A stretch of 64,000 bases of DNA from Meandrina meandrites (lineage: Eukaryota > Cnidaria > Anthozoa > Scleractinia > Meandrinidae), in NCBI GenBank assembly GCA_963693305.1, contig OY855914.1, positions 11,941,403 to 12,005,402 of the forward strand, in the 5' to 3' direction. Position 1 is the first letter of the stretch. Every line of letters starts with the position of its first letter. The notes under the pieces were generated by a model. It saw only the letters and a list, made by a program, of their open reading frames with translations. It searched no databases and was not told where the DNA came from. The translations under genes were made by a program, and so were the position numbers. Shown one piece after another: positions 23,851-55,629 of the stretch.

Positions 23851-26285
23851 GCATTTGCTAGGTTCATATGTGATACGCTTCCTGCATACCTTGCCTAGTT
23901 TCTGTTTGGCTTTTTTTCAGGCATTCGCGGTATCCTATGACGTCACTACTCGTTTCGGTGACCCGAAACTGATTGACCGCGACTAAAATAGAGGCCTAGG
24001 AGCTAGGTAATTGCATACCGTAAATGATCGATTAAGTGCCGAGGTCCTTATTTAATTTTCCCTGTTAAAGGTGCGGCGCTTATTTCAACTACCGGTAAAA
24101 CACTGAGTGGAATACGTGCATACAAACCGGAGAATTGCACAAGTGATGAACTTTAACCTCGTTCCCAGGGTCTACAACGCTTGGGAACGAGTTTGGATGA
24201 ACTCAGAGTTGTGCAAGAAAAGGGGCAAATATGTACACCTCCAACTGTTATATGAACCTGGTTTCAAAGAGTCTCCCTATCTACATTAAACTAACGAGTT
24301 GGTCATGGTCTTATTTCTCAAGCGATATGGTTGTGGTATCTCTTCATATCGAGCGTCGTAACAAAGGTGGGGAGTTTATTTATAAATACCCAAATTACCA
24401 CCCCGGTGCTTATTAAATTATTTTCGGTAAAGGTGCAGCGCTTATTCGAGAGCGTCGCTTATTCGAGTTAGTTCTCTGACTACTGCGTCGGTTCGCGTTA
24501 AAACGATGAATTGCTGTTGAAAACTTGCTTAAAATAAAGCGCATTGATTTGCTTGACTTTCCAAATGAAATAAACGTTATTTTTTTTCCTGACGAGTTTA
24601 TTTCCCATTATACTGTTTATTAACTACCTAACAGGTTTAACCATCTCTGTGTGATTACTTTATCGTTAAATGAAAATGATCACTCTTTGGGAGATTAAGA
24701 GAGATTAAGCATGACGTTTGTTTTACCCGCGAACGTAAAAATTCCACTTCTGCCGTCCACCGTTTGGCGTTTGTACGCGGAAATGCGTAGGTTTACGTTT
24801 GTTGTGAATGTGTGATTTTTTTTTTTTCAATATTTTTCAGAGGGATTTATTTTAGAATTCGATAAAAGGTAAGAAAATGAAAGGCAAGCTCTCACGTTTG
24901 GCGTTCCTAATCTACGTATACGTCAAAGTACGTATACGTATACGTATACGTTTACGTTTGGCATGCCTAATCTACGTCATACGTCAAAGAAGAAAAAATC
25001 AAAAAAAAAAAATAAATGTGGCAAGAAGATCAGTGATTCATGATGATCACTCGCCTATAGCTAGCGGTTCGTAGGCCACTTCTTTGTTCTTACCCAACCA
25101 TATTTTGATGACGCCATATGTGATCAATAACAAAACAGACGCACGGCAAAAAGGATAGTAAAATTAGCGTGCATTATGGGCAAAGGTTTTATTTTACACA
25201 TCACACATTGCTTTTCGTTTTCATTGTTTTTTCGTTTTGGTTTTGAACGGCAGTGCAAAGCACCTTGCAGGCGTACAGATTCACCTCAGAGTCATAAAAT
25301 TAACTCAAACTAACTACCGTATTTACTCGAATAAACGCTGCGGCGCTTATTGAATTTTTTGCGCCTCAAATGCGCCCCCCCCCCCCCCCCCCCCCCCTTA
25401 TTCGAGGGCGGCGCTTATAAAATCTTTCTTTTTAATTTCTTTTTAGTTTAACGGTATTTTTTCTGTACTTAAGACAATTTTACAGTAACTTACAGAAGCG
25501 TCTTTTGATTGTCACCATGCGTCTCTTGCGGCACTTCCTGGATAGAAAACTGAATGGGCGAGCGATCAAATATGATCACCTTGAACCGAAAAACATTTGG
25601 CCGGAAATTTTTGGTTATGGTTAATTTTTCCGATGCCCTTGTTAAATTAAATGCACAACGACACGTTCGCGTTTTAAGCCATCCAAAAGCTCTATGCTTA
25701 CTTATTACACGAATCTATGTTTTGCTATGTTTTGTAAACTTTTGGGTGATTTTTGTTCAAGTTTGGGTTAGTAAAATTAGGATTAGTAAAATTTAAAGAA
25801 ATAATAGATGGTAAACTGAGATTTGATGTAGTTTTAAAATTAGAATTAAAAAAAACAACAACAACAACGACAACCCGATCTTAACATGTTGATCCTTAAA
25901 CTCGTGCACATGTTTACGCTTGAGTCGAGTTATGAGTTCTTGTTTCAAGTCTTGTCCTTGTATACGAAATACGAAATGGTAATATAATACCCTCACCAAG
26001 TCTAAGACGCGAAAGTCTTGGACTTGATTGATTAAGAACTACGGTGTTATCTTGTAAAGCTTTAATTTAATTATCTGGATTTTGAATATCAACTCTTCGA
26101 TATTGGGGAATGATAGTATTCGCAGACGTTCTTTGTGCTCGTCACGCGAAGGAACGCGTGACGAGCCCAAAGCAGGAGGCTAAAACCTGGGCACGAGTTT
26201 GTCGTTTTAGCGAGCAGCGGCAATTCATAAAACAGATGCGCAGGTGCTGCGATCGCAAAAGGCGAAGTCCAAAATAAAACAGTCA
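23851..26285. repeat. Tandem duplication, copy A (2435 bp)
   Basis: The sequence from GCATTTGCTAGGTTC to AAATAAAACAGTCA is repeated immediately at 26286-28704. Copy A has a C-run of about 24 at 25373-25396. Apart from the C-run I noticed one substitution (A in TATACGAAATACG near 25961, G in copy B). It contains no recognised gene. It holds a TACGTA/TATACG repeat near 24910-24955, CTCGTTCCCAGGGTCT inverted-repeat words, and GGCGCTTATTCGAG-type words. Small open frames occur identically in both copies and carry no recognisable domain. Confidence 0.95.
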
Positions 26286-28704
26286 GCATTTGCTAGGTTC
26301 ATATGTGATACGCTTCCTGCATACCTTGCCTAGTTTCTGTTTGGCTTTTTTTCAGGCATTCGCGGTATCCTATGACGTCACTACTCGTTTCGGTGACCCG
26401 AAACTGATTGACCGCGACTAAAATAGAGGCCTAGGAGCTAGGTAATTGCATACCGTAAATGATCGATTAAGTGCCGAGGTCCTTATTTAATTTTCCCTGT
26501 TAAAGGTGCGGCGCTTATTTCAACTACCGGTAAAACACTGAGTGGAATACGTGCATACAAACCGGAGAATTGCACAAGTGATGAACTTTAACCTCGTTCC
26601 CAGGGTCTACAACGCTTGGGAACGAGTTTGGATGAACTCAGAGTTGTGCAAGAAAAGGGGCAAATATGTACACCTCCAACTGTTATATGAACCTGGTTTC
26701 AAAGAGTCTCCCTATCTACATTAAACTAACGAGTTGGTCATGGTCTTATTTCTCAAGCGATATGGTTGTGGTATCTCTTCATATCGAGCGTCGTAACAAA
26801 GGTGGGGAGTTTATTTATAAATACCCAAATTACCACCCCGGTGCTTATTAAATTATTTTCGGTAAAGGTGCAGCGCTTATTCGAGAGCGTCGCTTATTCG
26901 AGTTAGTTCTCTGACTACTGCGTCGGTTCGCGTTAAAACGATGAATTGCTGTTGAAAACTTGCTTAAAATAAAGCGCATTGATTTGCTTGACTTTCCAAA
27001 TGAAATAAACGTTATTTTTTTTCCTGACGAGTTTATTTCCCATTATACTGTTTATTAACTACCTAACAGGTTTAACCATCTCTGTGTGATTACTTTATCG
27101 TTAAATGAAAATGATCACTCTTTGGGAGATTAAGAGAGATTAAGCATGACGTTTGTTTTACCCGCGAACGTAAAAATTCCACTTCTGCCGTCCACCGTTT
27201 GGCGTTTGTACGCGGAAATGCGTAGGTTTACGTTTGTTGTGAATGTGTGATTTTTTTTTTTTCAATATTTTTCAGAGGGATTTATTTTAGAATTCGATAA
27301 AAGGTAAGAAAATGAAAGGCAAGCTCTCACGTTTGGCGTTCCTAATCTACGTATACGTCAAAGTACGTATACGTATACGTATACGTTTACGTTTGGCATG
27401 CCTAATCTACGTCATACGTCAAAGAAGAAAAAATCAAAAAAAAAAAATAAATGTGGCAAGAAGATCAGTGATTCATGATGATCACTCGCCTATAGCTAGC
27501 GGTTCGTAGGCCACTTCTTTGTTCTTACCCAACCATATTTTGATGACGCCATATGTGATCAATAACAAAACAGACGCACGGCAAAAAGGATAGTAAAATT
27601 AGCGTGCATTATGGGCAAAGGTTTTATTTTACACATCACACATTGCTTTTCGTTTTCATTGTTTTTTCGTTTTGGTTTTGAACGGCAGTGCAAAGCACCT
27701 TGCAGGCGTACAGATTCACCTCAGAGTCATAAAATTAACTCAAACTAACTACCGTATTTACTCGAATAAACGCTGCGGCGCTTATTGAATTTTTTGCGCC
27801 TCAAATGCGCCCCCCCTTATTCGAGGGCGGCGCTTATAAAATCTTTCTTTTTAATTTCTTTTTAGTTTAACGGTATTTTTTCTGTACTTAAGACAATTTT
27901 ACAGTAACTTACAGAAGCGTCTTTTGATTGTCACCATGCGTCTCTTGCGGCACTTCCTGGATAGAAAACTGAATGGGCGAGCGATCAAATATGATCACCT
28001 TGAACCGAAAAACATTTGGCCGGAAATTTTTGGTTATGGTTAATTTTTCCGATGCCCTTGTTAAATTAAATGCACAACGACACGTTCGCGTTTTAAGCCA
28101 TCCAAAAGCTCTATGCTTACTTATTACACGAATCTATGTTTTGCTATGTTTTGTAAACTTTTGGGTGATTTTTGTTCAAGTTTGGGTTAGTAAAATTAGG
28201 ATTAGTAAAATTTAAAGAAATAATAGATGGTAAACTGAGATTTGATGTAGTTTTAAAATTAGAATTAAAAAAAACAACAACAACAACGACAACCCGATCT
28301 TAACATGTTGATCCTTAAACTCGTGCACATGTTTACGCTTGAGTCGAGTTATGAGTTCTTGTTTCAAGTCTTGTCCTTGTATGCGAAATACGAAATGGTA
28401 ATATAATACCCTCACCAAGTCTAAGACGCGAAAGTCTTGGACTTGATTGATTAAGAACTACGGTGTTATCTTGTAAAGCTTTAATTTAATTATCTGGATT
28501 TTGAATATCAACTCTTCGATATTGGGGAATGATAGTATTCGCAGACGTTCTTTGTGCTCGTCACGCGAAGGAACGCGTGACGAGCCCAAAGCAGGAGGCT
28601 AAAACCTGGGCACGAGTTTGTCGTTTTAGCGAGCAGCGGCAATTCATAAAACAGATGCGCAGGTGCTGCGATCGCAAAAGGCGAAGTCCAAAATAAAACA
28701 GTCA
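26286..28704. repeat. Tandem duplication, copy B (2419 bp)
   Basis: Head-to-tail second copy, 16 bp shorter than copy A, fully explained by the shorter C-run (six C). The junction is clean, with no extra bases between copies. Copy B ends 63 bp upstream of the DRP1 start codon, so DRP1 upstream sequence beyond that point exists twice. Confidence 0.95.
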
Positions 28705-28767
28705 GTTTGAAAACTTTTGAACCGGCCCGGCGAGATCGAGGGCAATATTATTTTTCTCCTCACACAA
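28705..28767 (+). promoter_or_regulatory. DRP1 5' leader
   Basis: The 63 unique bases between the end of tandem copy B and the DRP1 ATG. The DRP1 frame is open upstream to about 28717 without an upstream ATG. The start was set at the ATG giving [16 protein letters not shown], which aligns with the vertebrate N-terminus ([16 protein letters not shown]). Confidence 0.55.
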
Positions 28768-47809
<19,042 letters not shown>

Positions 47810-48500
47810 TAAAGCCTGCAACTGAAGAGAAGGAGGGACACGATTCCACACAATGAAAAAGAAAACCTGAAGACAATTTTACAGATGTATTTAATACGAA
47901 TATGGAATGTCATCTACTCTGCAGGGTTGACTGTTTTCCATGGGCTTTTTCTGGTTTCTTACTAAACGGTGAACTATTTTTTGAACAATGGTACTTAGAA
48001 AACCGAGCAGTTTTCCGTTAACAACTGATTTGAATTGTCAACCGATGCATCCCACAAGGGTCTTGAACCTGACTACAATAAACACTAACTTCCCCATTTT
48101 GGAAATCAAGATATAAAAAAAAATATAAGGCAAATCGTTATGTTTTGTAAAGTTTTGTTTTCCTTTTCCTGCTAAAGTGTGTAACATACTTGAAAATAGA
48201 ATTACGTGGCTGATATACTTATCACACGCCAGTACAGTCCAATGAGTCTCGATTTTAGTTTCCTGGTGTACAACAGATAGTACATAATATATATGAGCCA
48301 TGAGGTTTATTTTGCATGTTATGGCTGAACATCATAGTGCAGTAAATGAAGGAATATATAAATGGAACCCACTGCATACAAGCAATTTAAGTAGATAGTA
48401 TCATTCTACTTTTTCTAGTAATCCCCATCAAAGGGCATCACAGCAAAAAAAAAAAAATAAATAAATAACGACAACTGATCAACAACGTAAAAAATATAGG
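47810..48500 (+). other. DRP1 3' flank and probable 3' UTR
   Basis: Sequence after the DRP1 stop has no coding signal. An AATAAATAAATAA cluster at about 48458-48468 could serve as poly(A) signal. Confidence 0.4.
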
Positions 48501-49849
48501 TAAAAAAATGACAGGGAATCTGGGTGGGAACCAGGCTCAAACTTCTGCAGCCCAACCTATGAAATAATTAAAACCAAAAACAAACAAGCGAACAAATTAA
48601 ACATTCTAGCGAGTGGTGTCGGCCTGAAATGATTGCCCCTTCTCCCTATCTATTTCCCCAGCGGAGAGCCTCCCTCAAGCTAAATTCCAGTTTGATCTGG
48701 TTGTCTGCTGCTCTTCCTTAACACCTTAAACCCTCCTTGCACGCCTGTACCCAAAGGTGCTTTCTGATAGAAAGTTTTAGTAACGAGCATGAGCTCACAT
48801 TTCTGGGCAGCCTCCCATCTCTACCCAACGAGACCAGCTGATAACTAAACTTTAATCTATCGTAAAAATAGACCATGCCCAAGATGTATGTATGGTGTAT
48901 AATCAATTTTAAAACAAACAATGTTGACATCCAGAAATTATCGGCGACCAGTAGTCAATAACGAAGGAAAAAGAGAACATCTTCAACAAACTTACTGATC
49001 GATGGTTGAAAGCACAGCAGTGCAAAACACTTAACGTCAGTTAGCTGGATAGCTAGTTGGTTGGTTGGTTGGTTGGTTAATTAGTTATTAAAGCAGAGTG
49101 CTTTGGCTAAGCCCACACGATTATGCGAGAGATTAAATTCGTTCCCAGATCTCTTCGTCCACAAGAGATCTGGGAACGAGATTAGCGCGAGATTTCATGC
49201 CTGCGTCACTTCGAGGCGAAAAGAGAACAGAAACACCTGGGACTAGCCAATGTATACTGTTCAGAGGCCTCTATTATTATTGCTGTTTTTTCTCGCGTTC
49301 TTTCTTTACGTTGAAAAAATAAAGGTATGAACACTCCTTATCAAATGCAGCGAAGTTTCGGCGTTTAACTAAAAAGTCTGAGATTGCTCAAGAGACAAAT
49401 GGGCATATATCGGATTCTGGAGTAGCAAACGTTTTAATATAAAGTGCCTCCAGGTTGTATTTTGCGTATTTATGGTCGGGAGGGTGGAGAAGGGGGGTGG
49501 GGGGTGGGGTGGGAGGGGAGGGGAGGTAGTCGCAAAATGGGATCTTTGTCTGACCTGAAACTTTTCTGGCGGATCAAACGAACTGCCAAATGGATTGTGA
49601 GAAAGACAATTATAATTTTAAGCTTTACGAGAAAACGAAAATTTCTCTCTCTCGCAAGCCTTGCAGAAAAAAAAAGCCGCCGTTTTCATAATGTGCGCCG
49701 GCTGCGAAAAATTATGCGTATGCAGTAAGGACGCTTACTGCAATACTAAAGCATTAGGTTTCACTAGCGCCAAAACAAGCAAAGGGCAGATACAGCGGTC
49801 TACTGAAATTCAAAGCAAGAAACAACATTCTTGCACACTGGGCCTGCAA

Positions 49850-51110
49850 ACGAATTTTTTGTCGGATAATGCCTCGACTGCGAGATTATTTTGGCTGTGA
49901 ATGAACTTTTTAATCTAGTACGCAGATCAAAACATCTGGTGAAGTCCGATGTTCTCACGCTAAATGTGTCAGAAACATGACACGACGCGACTGCGCATAC
50001 TCAGCAGGTGGATTTTAAGCTTAGTCGCTAAAAATACTAAATCTATTCTCACTAGAGAAAAAAAAAGAGATAAAAAAGCAACGCTAAAAAGTTTCTGACT
50101 AGTAAAAAAGGAGAGAGAAAAAACTCTGGTTTTTAAATGTATCTATTATTGATGTTGTAAACTTTGGCTCGCACGCTCGCACGTATATATATACGTGCGA
50201 GCGTGCGAGCCAAAGTTTACAACATCAGACACTGTTCAGCCAATCACATTAGAGAAATGTACCGAGTTTGACAGATGTTCCATACAAAGAGTTTAAAGAG
50301 AACATCTGTTATCGGATATTACCTCGATATGCCATCACGGGATTGTTTTGGCTCTAAATGAATTTTGTCACCTTGTTACGCAATTGCGGAATTGTCTTGG
50401 CTTTGAATGAATTTTTATCAAGAGAGTATGAATTTTTATCGGATATTACCTGTTTACGCTAATACAGGTTACCGGTAACTGTTTTGAAGGTGGTTTTTGG
50501 TGGGGTGGGGGTGGGGGTGGGGGTTCTGGATCACGTTTCAAAATGATAACGCGCCTTTCCAACTCACGGAAAATGAAATAGGCGCTTCACGTTTTGCGAA
50601 AAATGGGGACATGTTTTCCACTCGATCGTCTACGAATAGGGAAATTTTGAAACATGATATTTACGTGCAAAGCAGTGCCTTGAATCATGGCATCTTTGCC
50701 ATCTGTCTGCTCTTTGTTCAATTCTGCACACAATAAAAAGAAAATCAGCGTCCCACTAAAGACTGGGCAAAGAATATTTTAAAGGATCGGACATTGGCCT
50801 GTTACGTAAACGGAACATTGTTAAAACTACTAGGACATAACCAATATCGCAGCGATCCTCATTTCACGAAAAATTTTGTTTGGAAAAATCACGGTTGACG
50901 GGTAATAACGAAATCGTGTTTCACGATAAAAAATATTGAGCCATTTCACTTTTCTCGGGAAAAATAAGTTCATTCACAAATTATTTTCTTGTTTTGGCTG
51001 TGAATGAATTATTTGTCGCATATTATCTTTCTACGCTTTTATAGGAGATTGTTTTGGCCCTGAATGAATTTCTGTCGGATATTACCTTTATTGTTACGCT
51101 TTTGGGCCAT
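49850..51110. repeat. Diverged tandem-like repeats with TGAATGAATTT / CGGATATTACC words
   Basis: At least five partial units carry TTTTGGCT(C/G)TGAATGAATTTTT, then (T/A)TCGGATATTACCT, then TTACGC. Spacing varies and unrelated sequence intervenes, so it is an old, eroded array. Confidence 0.55.
50150..50227. repeat. Perfect 78-bp palindrome
   Basis: The 39-bp arms TGATGTTGTAAAC...CACGTATAT and the exact reverse complement meet with no spacer at 50188/50189. It contains the CGCACG-rich words GCTCGCACGCTCGCACG. No mismatch over 78 bp. Confidence 0.95.
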
Positions 51111-52688
51111 GGGCTTTACACTTTGGTCATATCCTCATACCTTTGTTTCGTTCCAAATATATTTTTTGCTGTAAACAACTTGGTTTGCTTTAAAAAGAGA
51201 AGAGATTAACTGAGGAGCGGCAAAATATAAGCGCGAACTAAGAGAGAGTTAGCAGGAAAAAGAAGCTTGAGGTAAGAGGAAGAGAGGTTGACCTTGTTAC
51301 TTTCTTACGGGGAATAAGCGAAAAACAAAAAAAAAGGACGACCCTTTTAAATTTAAACGGCTACATATAGTGATATGAATTGTTGCTCTCAAAGGTTGCT
51401 ACATGCATATGGTGATAGGAATTGTTGGTCCTCTCAATTGTTGCTCTTTGACGTTGGGGTCGTTTCGTTTTGTGAATTGCCGCCTTTTAGAGTAATGGGA
51501 GAATTGCAATTGTAAAATTAAAAATCCCTTATTATTGAGCAATCCACATTCCCACGTTTAAACGCCATTCCAAACCTTACTTGGCGATCATTTTGGGGTC
51601 AGCGTGAGGAAATATGGGTATCATGCCGGGGTCGGGATCATTTCAGGATCAGTTTGGGAATCATTTCGGGGTTGGGTATCATTTCGGGAACAGAATCATT
51701 TCTGGGGTTTTTACACCTCTCAATTTTGTCGTGAGACTAACAGTTTTCAGTTCGACCTCACGATCTCACGATGAGACACAAAAATCTAACGATAAACAGA
51801 GCTGCAAGCTGTAGGATACCGTTCCCTTGTATAATTTCATTTTTGGCCTGCTAATGAAGATGATTGTCTAGTGCCAATTCTGTGCAAATGCATAGTGAGT
51901 AAAGATATTTCATTAGTCTGTTCGCTGGAAACATAAAACACAAATTAGGATCATTACTAGTCTTTCGCATATTGACCACGTTTTCAAAATGGCGGACATT
52001 AAAGGAGTACGTCACGGCAATTTCGCAGATTTTTGGTCTAAACTGTTCTAAAATTAGTGGCAGGCAACTTAACCCATGAAAAACATTATCTTTGAACATC
52101 TAAAGGAAGGTATGACCTTAGTTCGCGGATAGAAATCAAACAACGGCTATAAATATTGATTTTTTTTGAAGACACTCGGAAACAACTTGAAAGCTTAGCA
52201 TTGATCTTTCAAGTTCCAATTCATTTCCATCCAAGCCATCCACAGCCAAAGATGCTTGTTAACAGTTTCAGTGCTTTAATATAGCAACTGTTAATAAAAT
52301 GGACCATTATTTTTAGGTTTCCTACAACACAAATATAAATTTTGGCTGTTCAAAAATCTCTTTAAACCTGTGACAAAGCCCCTTTAATTGTCCATGTATA
52401 TTCATCAGACAAAGAGAGAACTTCTAGTGGTTCAGTCTCACAGAGAAAAGGACTTGAAACAAACACTTTCTCGTTATTAGCACTTGGTTTTAGCTGGTTT
52501 TATCCGCCGGTCAATGAAACTCCAGATTTTTACTGAAATCTCCAGACTTTTTTACCTCAATCTCCAGATTTTCAGTGCTTTCAGGTTGAGAGGTGCACAC
52601 ATAATGTTCCCAGTGTTTAGAATAAATGACTCAAAACTTTTCTTGGAGTAAGAACATATATAATGTCCCGCCAGATACAATTTGTTAC

Positions 52689-52772
52689 CTTGCGTGAGGT
52701 CTTACACGAAGTACTACCCTGCACCAAGCTATCCACACCTTCAAAGCGGTCAAAGGCAAAATCCAACGCCAT
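52689..52772 (-). CDS. Candidate first coding exon, unidentified gene
   Basis: An ATG in good context (GGAAATGGCG) opens 28 codons, MALDFAFDRFEGVDSLVQGS and onward, ending AAG|GTAACA, a plausible donor in phase 0. Upstream lie an ETS-like CCGGAAAT and a CpG-rich GCGCACGCGCGCGACG near 53020, as at a TATA-less promoter. I could not find the following exons to the left. Unrecognised; could be chance. Confidence 0.3.
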
Positions 52773-54176
52773 TTCCGGTTTTCGCTGCCTCGAACTTTGT
52801 AGGAGTTCGAAGCGAAAATGTGCAAGACTTTTGTAGGAAAACGTTATAAAAATAGCACTGTGAAAGAAAGTTCTTGCTGGGAAACTCAGTGGATAACAAT
52901 TATCAAATTTCCAACGCATAAGCGGCGTATTAATCTTAACTTTTCAGTGACTGTCTATAACTTTCGGCTTTAAAGCGAATGATTTCGAAAATTTGTGTGG
53001 AGCAGTTTTGGCGGCAACTGCGCACGCGCGCGACGTTTGACCGCTGTGTGAAACTTTGTGACCCACATCATATTCTTGTGTTCCGTGACGTACGTCAAGG
53101 AGCACGAGACAACAAAAAAGTCATCTAACAGCAGGCGCTGTTCCCGGACAGACACCCATTGCATAACTCCATATATCAGATATTCATATCCGAGATTAAC
53201 GGATGCATAAAACATCTAAACCAACTGAAGGCAATTGCTGGCTTGCACTGTCACGCCATAAAAAATATATTAGAAACCGTTTAATGAAAGAAGCCAAGAA
53301 AAGTAAATGTTATAACAGACTAACAGTGGAAAGACTTCTCCAAGTCTCAGCCAAAACGTTTCACGCAACTTTATAGAGCTTTGTATGGAGACGCCATATT
53401 AGTGTACATTACTTTGGTACACCAACATGGCCGCTGCAAATCAGCCAAACCATCTGAAATTCCCTTTTGCGATGAAAGCGCTTTCTCTTCGCTCGTGAAC
53501 TCGTATATATACGCATAAACACATCTCCTAAGACTTTAAATGTTTTAAGTGCTGAAAACCATAAGATGAGACCTTTTTTCAACCATTACAGCTTTGTCGC
53601 GGCCACTATCTTCGTGTCAGGCAAGGTTAAAATTTGGAAATTCAAAAAGCTGTATTTTCAAAGAGAAAGACACTACAGGACTGAAAACTCGCAAAAAGAT
53701 TATTTTCTAGGTCATCTTCAACTTAGTATAGACACAAATTCAGAAGACCTCATAAGTTTGAGTTAAGAATTTTATGACGCCACATGCAAACCAAGAATTT
53801 TAAGTTTCCAGGAAGTCCATAACTAAAAGTCTACATCCCTGGTAATAGGCCTTGAGATATGTCTTTCGCGTGTAGGCTATTTTTAGAACGACTTTTCCGC
53901 GAAGAAGTAGCCAATCACGTTGAAGTATTTTTCAATTCGCGCCTTTGATTGGCTGAACAAATTGTTTGAAGAAGAGCAGAACTGCAGAGGAAGAGCGAAC
54001 GGCATTACAAAATTACTGTTTGTTGGTCTTCATGGTTTCCGTTTTGTGAGGCTTAAATCGTCCGGACAGGAATCACCAGGCCGTCTTTCATCGATGATGA
54101 TAGCATCGAAGTTGCTAAAATTTCGGAGCATCTAAATAAGCGAGAGGATCTCAGTGTTTTGGAGTCAGAATACAAA

Positions 54177-54395
54177 ATGGTAGCGAGCAAAAGAGAAACT
54201 AATTCCGAGTCAAAGTCAAAATGCGAAGTCACTAAGATTATTGGTACTCTCAAGAGGAAGACAGGCATTAAGAGAGCAAGAACATTTTGGCACAGGTTCG
54301 TTGCTATTTTGAAAAGCAAAACCGTCGTCCCCGAAGCGCTCAAAATCGAACGCGAAATTAAATTTGATTCATTTGTGAACAACATTCAGCTTCAG
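54177..54395 (+). CDS. Candidate exon, unidentified gene
   Basis: 73 codons from ATG (MVASKRETNSESKSKCEVTK) to a CAG|GTAAGA donor, phase 0. The frame is also open upstream to about 54056, so a longer exon with an unseen acceptor is possible. The composition is Lys/Arg/Glu-rich. No family recognised and no following exon found. A 110-codon open frame on the opposite strand has no better support. Confidence 0.3.
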
Positions 54396-54912
54396 GTAAG
54401 AAAACGACAAGTTAAACATGTTTTTGGAATTATAAGGACGGCATGAAAACAACGGACTGACTAAGGTAATGTTCTTCTTTTAATATGAATAGAAATATGA
54501 GTTGAATTCATCGAACAATGATTTCATTCACAGCCGTCAAAAGTTTAATTCAAGTTCTGCTTCTCGAGCACTTCGCAGTGTGCAGCTGTCGTGTTGTGTG
54601 TGTTGTTCAGTATACACGATAATATGCTGTGTAAAATAAAGGCACACTTTCCTACTAAAAGTTTGGGGTACTTCTGTTCATAATTCTCTCGTAAATTATA
54701 ACATTTCCATCGGTGTAGCCTTTAACAGTCTTTTATCCTTCACTTCAGTGAACTTGATCGGCTCTAAGTTCACTTTTATTTGAGTTCAATTCGGTGATTT
54801 TCAACCTAGTTGCTCAGCCGCAGGTCGAACCCTGGACATCGCTCTTTTTGACTTGTCGTCCTATCTTCCCGTTACGAGGTTGTCCTAAATCATTTGGCAT
54901 AAGTTTCCATGA

Positions 54913-55523
54913 AAAGAGCCGACGACGTAACCGTAACTTCAAGTGATATTTTGTATGGTTACAAACCTGAATCTACTTCCACTTACGCCTTTAACCACTT
55001 TCTTTTGATAGTGAAATTTTTCATCTTTCAAGCTAAACAAGCGAATCACCCCCCGTCTTTCGAGGCCTTCTATATCTTCCTCAATGATAAAATTCGTATC
55101 GAAAAAGAAATCGCTATGAGAAACAACAAGCTTAAGAAATATACATCAAAATGGACAACACTTTGTGTATAATTATCTATTCTGAGCATGTCAACTTGCG
55201 CACGTCTGCTTCATCCCTTCTCGTCCATAATTTATAACCTTTTTTTTTCATATATGCTTCCGTGTTTTTTTTTTTTTATGTTTCGCTGTAACTCGCTTTC
55301 GTGGTCACTGTGTTTTTTTTACCTACAATATAGGAGAGTAACATCAATAATTAATTAATTTTAAATTTAGGGTAAGGCTGAGTAATGTTGTTAATTAGCT
55401 CCGAAATATATATATTCCATTGTAATGTACGTATTGTATTGTAGCGTAAATTTCCTTCTGTGTATTGTTCTGTCATGTTTAAATGCCAAATAAAGTGAAT
55501 ATTAAACAAAAAAAAAAATAATA
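54913..55523 (+). mobile_element. 5'-truncated LINE (CR1/L2-like) with ORF2 C-terminus, poly(A) and 14-bp target duplication
   Basis: The only coding sequence left is the last ~85 codons of the reverse-transcriptase ORF, ending in a stop at 55172. It has the conserved tail pattern of non-LTR ORF2 ends (DILYGYK...FNHFLLIVKFFIFQAK...FLNDKIRIEKEIAMRNNKL...KW). A ~300-bp 3' UTR, an AATAAAG signal near 55490 and an A-rich tail follow. ATAAGTTTCCATGA occurs at 54899-54912 and again at 55524-55537, an exact target-site duplication that fixes both ends. The ORF does not begin with its own start; the ATG in frame belongs to the target duplication. Confidence 0.9.
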
Positions 55524-55629
55524 ATAAGTTTCCATGATGTAGATGAGTAAATAGGGCGAGATATATTCACGAAGATCTATGTTATCCAGCAGCTTTCTTC
55601 GCGTCTTTCATTCAGCTTTAAAGGTGAAC

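Larger units (their letters stand above)
48501..52688. other. Intergenic, repeat-rich; no gene supported
   Basis: Contents seen: a CTCGTTCCCAGATCTC inverted pair near 49138-49182, a G-rich tract at 49475-49525, a 78-bp perfect palindrome (separate entry), diverged repeats of TTTTGGCTCTGAATGAATTT with TCGGATATTACCT (49.85-51.1 kb), and a short degenerate repeat GGATCATTTCGGG at 51600-51710. Open frames are short and without recognisable domains. Confidence 0.5.

Noticed and set aside
24107..28418. Paired small open frames identical in both tandem copies
   Set aside because: They are identical because the DNA is duplicated, not because of selection; no domain, poor codon character, repeat-word content.
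51851..52099. 82-codon minus-strand frame (FHGLSCLPLILEQFRPK)
   Set aside because: Looks like interspersed repeat sequence; no splice context and no domain.
54053..54385. 110-codon minus-strand frame
   Set aside because: No recognised domain; the plus-strand frame over the same bases has an adjoining donor and equal length, and neither is strong.
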